Part shown: positions 58,860 to 64,000 of the stretch, one piece after another
Position numbering within the stretch: the stretch's first letter is position 1
Layout: each line of letters starts with the position of its first letter
Assembly (NCBI GenBank): GCA_036583965.1
Contig: JAZBQD010000019.1
Location: forward strand, 19,511,085 to 19,575,084
DNA: 64,000 nt
Direction: 5' to 3'
Source: Prunella strophiata
Taxonomy: Eukaryota; Chordata; Aves; Passeriformes; Prunellidae
Made by a program: the position numbers and the translations under genes
Notes under the pieces: model-generated
The model's input: only the letters and a program-made list of their open reading frames with translations
The model's database searches: none
What the model was told of the DNA's origin: nothing

Positions 58860-60010
58860 TTTGTCTATTCTTAGTGTGGGGAGATTTTCTCAACCCTTAG
58901 TGTTTGATTTTTTTTCAATCCCTGGGAAAGCCAAGACTTGTGCTGGCCAGTTTGTCAGAGTCTTGTTAGGAGGACCCTCCACTGAGCAGTCCTGCTGGAT
59001 CTGAGGCTGGTTCCACTTAGGGACATAGACCTACAGTGTAAGGGAGACCCCTCAGTGGATCTTTCACTTTATTTGATAATGTTACCCACTGCCAGTGACT
59101 GCCAGCATTTAGGAAGGACTCACTCCAACAGTTTACAGAATAGCACTCTTGTATAATAAGACTGTTAGTAATATTTAATTGTGACAGCTTAAGGTTAGAG
59201 GTTTGTCAATGACAGGTCTGAAGCGTGGCTCATCTCCAGTAGGTGTCCATATGGAGAAGACAGTTTCAGCCTGCTGACTGATGCAAGCATTTGCAATGGA
59301 GTCCTCCTTATCTTCTCCTCATTCTCTACCTATTTATATACTATTTCTCTAGGCTTAGGTGGAGCATGAGTGACTTTAGTCATAAACACCTTTGTCACAG
59401 AGTTGTATAAAATTCTTTCATTTCAACTTTCTAAGATACAGTCAAAAAATACAGAGCACATGCCCAGTGAGGGGTGGGAGTACCCTGAGGATGGGTAAAT
59501 CTGGAATGTGTGTTATTATAATTAGGCTATGATTAACCAAGTTCATCCTAGGAGAATGATTTTGCCACAGTTGTTGGCTCAGCAGCAGGATCTTCTGTCT
59601 CCCTTGGCTGACAGGTGTTATGCAGTTTCTCACCTGCAAAGTGCTATTGAGGTCCCCTCCCTGCAAGGATTTCAGCAGAACCTGGCTGAGGAGTTTCCCC
59701 TCCCCTCCACCCTCTGTTCCCTTACCCTTAGCAGGTGCTACAGTTGGAGATTGTTGCTGTGGGGAATCACAGTTTCAGGGAATAGTTTATGAGCACGCCA
59801 ACTGCATTCCATCCAGGAAGTAGCAGCTGCATTTTACTCTATAATTTTACTCTGTAATTTTACTCTATAATTTCCTTACCTCTATAAATTCTGTTAGGAT
59901 GTGAATATAAATTCTTAGTTTCCTCTAATTTTATCTCCCAGCCATTTTTCTACAAGGTCCCCAGCCATCTTTCCACAGTTTCTTAATCAGTAGTCTTTCA
60001 AATTTAATTT
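58860..60010. other. Possible old LTR/endogenous-retrovirus-like sequence
   Basis: Beyond the CR1 the composition stays moderately GC-rich for about 1.1 kb, unlike the surrounding desert. Blocks such as CTGGATCTGAGGCTGGTTCC, GACCCCTCAGTGGATCTTTC and GAGCACGCCAACTGCATTCC, plus a TATA-like TATTTATATACTATT at 59330-59344, resemble avian LTR texture as I know it. I cannot define termini, a primer-binding site or gag/pol coding, so family and orientation are not assigned. No intact viral gene is present. Confidence 0.3.
59836..59873. repeat. Three-copy 13-bp tandem repeat
   Basis: ACTCTATAATTTT, ACTCTGTAATTTT and ACTCTATAATTT follow directly on one another, differing at one internal position. Confidence 0.9.
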
Positions 60011-60933
60011 CTAATCCATAACGACTCACAGAGGAGGAAGTTTAGGTTTTTATCTGAAGGGAATATTTGCTTAGTCACTGAATGAATTAGAATACCTCTT
60101 TGCTGTAATGCAATCCCTTGAATATGTGATACAAGAAAGGCAGAACTGTTTAACATGTGATAGTAGTAATAGTCTTCTATTTCTTTCTCTGTCTATCCAT
60201 TTGGCTTTCAAAAGAAAATACATGAGGCATACTTAAAGCAAATGGGGCACCATGATTAATAAGGACATCACACAGAGAAACATAAAACTGCCCTGTCTCC
60301 TTCATCTGTTCTTTTGGTGCAGTGATTAACCTTTGAGTTTATGAGTATTTTTGCACTTGTCTCAGATAAAATATTTTATGACTTCTTACCTCCCAGGCAA
60401 CTTGGATTAAACTTATCAGGTCTGGGAAGATAGTGGCCCATAATGACTGTTCCCTCAGAAATCATATCTACCTCCCTACCACATTATCAGATCATTTTTT
60501 TGTGCAAAACAGATGGAAACATCAAGACATGAGACAAGACAACTTGTTAAGGTCACATTCCACCTTCCTATACATCATTCATGCTTAATTGATTCCCAGC
60601 CCTTCCTGAGATAAATTGCCATACATTATGAGAGCTGAGAATATGAAAAGATCATTTTCTTTTCCCCATTAATTCTCATTTAGAAAGGATTTTGTCTTTG
60701 CTAAAGTTGCTTTGACAGTCTGCTTGCTAATGACTTATCACTGCCTATCAACAAAGAAATAAGGCAGAAGCAAGCAGACTTATTTTTTCACAAAATTATT
60801 TCTCTCTGATGCAGTATTCTGCTCTCAGTTCCAGAAAGGAAAAAATAATTTAAAAGTAACAAACAAAACAAAACACAAACAACACTACCCCCCAAAAAAA
60901 AAACTCCAGAGAAACTAAAGAGATTCAAAATAA

Positions 60934-61167
60934 GTGACAAGACAGAACCCAAAAGATTGTGCAGATGAGCAGTTTAAAATATACTTAGAAAAAGTCTCAT
61001 CACTGTTTAAGGAAAGCTGCTTAGCTTCCCCTTCACACCTACCAGACACCTCCCCTTCCACACTGTACAAAGAGGAAGTCAATCATTTTGATGTGTGTCA
61101 CTTGAACATGGTGGATGAGAAATTGAGTATCAAACCTGAACTTGCTCTAGACCTCCTAATCATTTAG
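60934..61167 (+). other. Unexplained 77-codon open stretch of coding-like composition
   Basis: The frame opens just after a TAA and has no ATG at its first codon. It includes KDCADEQFKIYLEKVSSLF and DEKLSIKPELALDLLII-stop, with a balanced mix of charged and hydrophobic residues unusual for this AT-rich region. No acceptor directly precedes it and I recognise no family. It could be the end of a decayed gene or processed pseudogene, or chance. Confidence 0.12.
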
Positions 61168-62374
61168 GGACATTTGAGGAACTTCAGGGACAACAACAAC
61201 AAACAACAGCAATGCAAGCTGTGAACATTGTTACCAAGGTTCTTGGACCTTTCTGTCTTTTCTGAATATGTTTTTTTCTTCTAATTTCAAACAAATATAA
61301 TGTTCAGGAGTTGCTGTCTATAAAGCTGTAATATACTGATAAAGGAATAACTGTATCAGGGCAGAATGATAGACTCAGTCTGCACTCAGGACTGCAAAGT
61401 TATCCTCAAGGATCTTAAAGTCTAAATTTCCTTTAGCTGCAACATTCAAAACTATAAATGTTAACCCAAAAATTTCAGGTAGCAGCCTGAACAGAGAATA
61501 TCTTATTTTTAATCCATACTTGTATAAAAAAAATGCATTATTGGGGGTGGAAAACTGGTGCCTGGATGTGAATTACTCATTCCATTTCTCTTCTGCTCAA
61601 GCTCTTCTGCTTGAGCTATAAGAAAATAAGTGGATAGAAATATCTGCTGGCTTTATTTAATTTACATAAATTGTAGAAAAGCACTGCAAGTGTTCCTGGC
61701 CTTTATAATATTGTCAGGTTATATTTAATAGGAATCATGAGTATATAAAATTTGAAAATGTTCCCACATATGAACGGCCCTGTATCCCAATTTGACATCA
61801 GCTACATTTTGAATTTTTGGGCCTTGATCTATCATTTCAAACCATCCTTGTGTTTTCAACTCGTGCATTAAAAATTGCATCAGTACATAAGAATATACCA
61901 AAGATCACACATAAGGATTACTCCCTATATTGTGCATTTCCTCTTTTGGAACAGAAACCAGATGTTCCTTGGTGGGGTAATTTGGAAGTAGAATGAAGTG
62001 GAGACAAGGATCTTTTTGGTTTCTGTTACTAACACCTGCTTCATTTCCTTCAGCAGTCTCAGGACCCTTTCATGTGCACTAAAAAGAAGGAGAGAGGACA
62101 AGGAGGAAAACCAGGGTCTCTGTTTGCTCCATCCATTTCAAAGAGCAGCTTCACATATCAGTTTGCTGTAAAGAGAAGTATCATCTTTGTACTTCTGTTT
62201 TTGGCAGAAATATAAAGCATAAGCTGTGAAAGCCTTCTTGTATTTTCCCTAGAGCACAGCCATTTAGATGTAAACTCTTACAGCTTCATTGCAAGACACT
62301 TCATGCAGAGGAACTGTCAGGTCAGAAGAGGAGAAAAAAAATGAAACAGATGAATTTGCTTTGCAGTTTCTCAG

Positions 62375-62594
62375 TGGGAGAGCTCTGCTGAAATGCCTGT
62401 CCAGCTCTACTGGTTTCTGCATCAACAGATGGCAGACAACATTCCTTGTGTTTGCGTCCCATTTGGTAAATCACAGGTCACATCTGGTCTGGCCTCTGTT
62501 CTTTCTGAACAGATGGAAGTACACATTAGTTATCGATTGCAACAAGGAAATGGGGAGATGATAGGGAGGAGTGTACGTGGTGGGGGGAAGGAAG
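62375..62594 (+). other. Candidate 220-bp exon
   Basis: A double acceptor (TTTGCTTTGCAG then TTTCTCAG) precedes 220 bp open in one full frame, beginning WESSAEMPVQLYWFLHQQMA, to donor GGAAG|GTGAGAAG (62594/62595). An ATG lies at 62393 in the same frame, and a second frame is also open for most of the length. This is the longest splice-bounded open segment in the window. No domain is recognised and no partner exon found. Confidence 0.15.
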
Positions 62595-63974
62595 GTGAGA
62601 AGGAGTTAAAAATAGAAAAGGCTAAATGAAAGAAGTTTTAATAAAGGAGATGAGTATTTAAAACATCCAGTACCAACAAGTAACACAAGTGGTGATAACT
62701 AAACCTGGCAAAGCAGCAATATAGAAATGAATGACTATTAGGAATTATATCAAGATGTAATGTGTTAGAGATTTTTTATGTGGCCTCCTACTGAAGGCTA
62801 TTAAATGAGAAATTAAAAACCTGTTTTCAGGCATAATCTCTTCCCACACAAGGTATAAAAAAATTAAAAATAAAAATCAGAAAATACATAGAGAAATTCT
62901 CTAAGACACTGTCAATCATAAACTATGTTTTAGGAAGAGAAAGAAAACAAACTGTTTTTGTAACTCCCTTGTCATACATAAATGTATCAAAACTTTTTAG
63001 ATACGCTCAATTTTCTACTAAAATTGTGTTATTTCTGATTTTATTATCTTTTAAGTGGTTTATTTTTTTCTCTCCACAAAATTAAAAATTTTTCTCCACA
63101 AAAACAAAATATTTATTATTTTAACTGGTGTGTGAGTTTTTCAACTTTTATTGTTACATTTAAGCGATCAAAACTACATGCAAAATTAAATATTTCTAGT
63201 GATTTTAGGTAGATAATTTAATAATAATTTTAAATAATAATTTGAAGTTTAAATTTTAAAATCTCAAAATGATACTATATATGACTTTCAAAAATTGTGA
63301 ATAACATAAAGCTTGAAAGTAAATTTGCTATCATAGTCTCAAAACCACACAGAATAAAACTTTTTAAATACAGAAAAAATTGTGTTAGTGGGTAAATGTA
63401 CACATGAAGCACAGAATTTGGAAATGTGCACACAAAATACAATTTACTCTTGAGCCTTAGTCTAGGTACGAATATATGTCACATTATCAAATACTACTAT
63501 ACTAAAATACACTTTTTGTTTTGGTGTCAAGAAGCAAGGTAGGCATGAATAACTTGGCACAAAACATCGTTATTCAGACATTCCAACTCTCTAATTTGAG
63601 TTATGTATGAAGAGCTCTGTGTCCTCCTTGAATGCAACAACTTTAATTTTAGATCATTCTATTTCAATAAGGTCTTTTGAATCTGGCCTCTTGTTGATTT
63701 ACATATTTATACAGTCTTAAGGTATATTTTGACATGTGGCATTCATTGATCACACTATCTAATACTACTACTACTGCTGGTAATTTAAGCATATTTTAAA
63801 TAAACTATTCAAGAATTTTCCCATTTGGCCATTCATGTGTTTCTGTATTCCTTCAGCTCAAATAAAGCATGATTTAGGGTAGCTTTATAAAGGATAAGAC
63901 TATTAGCCATGTTGAAAATGCTAGAAGCTTTTCAAACTAGACTAGGCTACAACAGAGCACATATACAGGCTGAC

Positions 63975-63987
63975 TTTTTTTTTTTTT
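63975..63987. repeat. Poly-T tract (13 T)
   Basis: Uninterrupted 13-base T-run near the window end, followed by C/T-rich sequence. Confidence 0.9.
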
Positions 63988-64000
63988 CTCTTTCTTTTGT

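Larger units (their letters stand above)
60011..64000. other. AT-rich non-genic DNA with two coding-like stretches
   Basis: No transposon is recognised. The coding-like stretches at 60934-61167 and 62375-62594 are listed separately. From about 62640 to the end the sequence is strongly AT-rich, with AATAAT-type runs at 63190-63245 and a T13 run at 63975-63987. Confidence 0.5.

Noticed and set aside
1..64000. CRISPR array, operons, phage or plasmid features
   Set aside because: No regularly spaced direct repeats, no dense ORFs, and avian CR1/SINE content throughout; the sequence is vertebrate nuclear DNA.

Overview
The window looks like non-coding, AT-rich nuclear DNA from a bird, most probably a passerine. 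Ten CR1 LINE fragments (five on each strand) are recognisable, and several keep the avian CR1 3' end with its ATTCTRTG-type octamers. At 5482-5617 there is a short retroposon whose head matches tRNA-Ile and whose tail matches a CR1 3' end. That architecture is described for the passerine SINE TguSINE1 and its relatives. The rest is long A/T runs, small microsatellites and AT-rich single-copy sequence. There is no operon structure, no ribosome-binding sites, no CRISPR array and no rRNA gene. I found no functional tRNA gene and no known protein-coding gene.

Layout. 1-8691 is mostly single-copy DNA with the SINE. 8692-10224 holds a CR1, a pair of about 50-bp repeats exactly 190 bp apart, and an unexplained reading frame with a 56-bp internal duplication. 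10225-29511 is a repeat-poor desert, broken by one CR1 3' end and three long poly-A tracts; parts of 25.0-27.2 kb have the look of conserved non-coding enhancers. 29512-31147 holds two CR1 fragments, one with a degenerate reverse transcriptase. 31692-36078 holds the most interesting object. 37745-46521 has three more CR1s and microsatellites. 46522-57840 is desert with a G-rich tract, a CR1 3' end and paired poly-A tracts. 57841-60010 is an old 1-kb CR1 followed by LTR-like sequence. 60011-64000 is AT-rich, with two unexplained coding-like stretches.

The main candidate novelty is a possible small split gene or pseudogene on the + strand. A signal-peptide-like first coding exon (31698-31773), a 47-bp exon (33590-33636) and a 101-bp exon (34937-35037) have near-consensus splice sites and matching reading phases. 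A terminal exon (35854-35920) keeps the same frame. Just downstream, 35959-36078 encodes an acidic coding-like tail in a shifted frame, which could mean the gene has decayed. I do not recognise the protein. Short splice-bounded open segments also arise by chance in a window this long, so the model needs conservation or RNA evidence. All other candidate exons are listed with low confidence.
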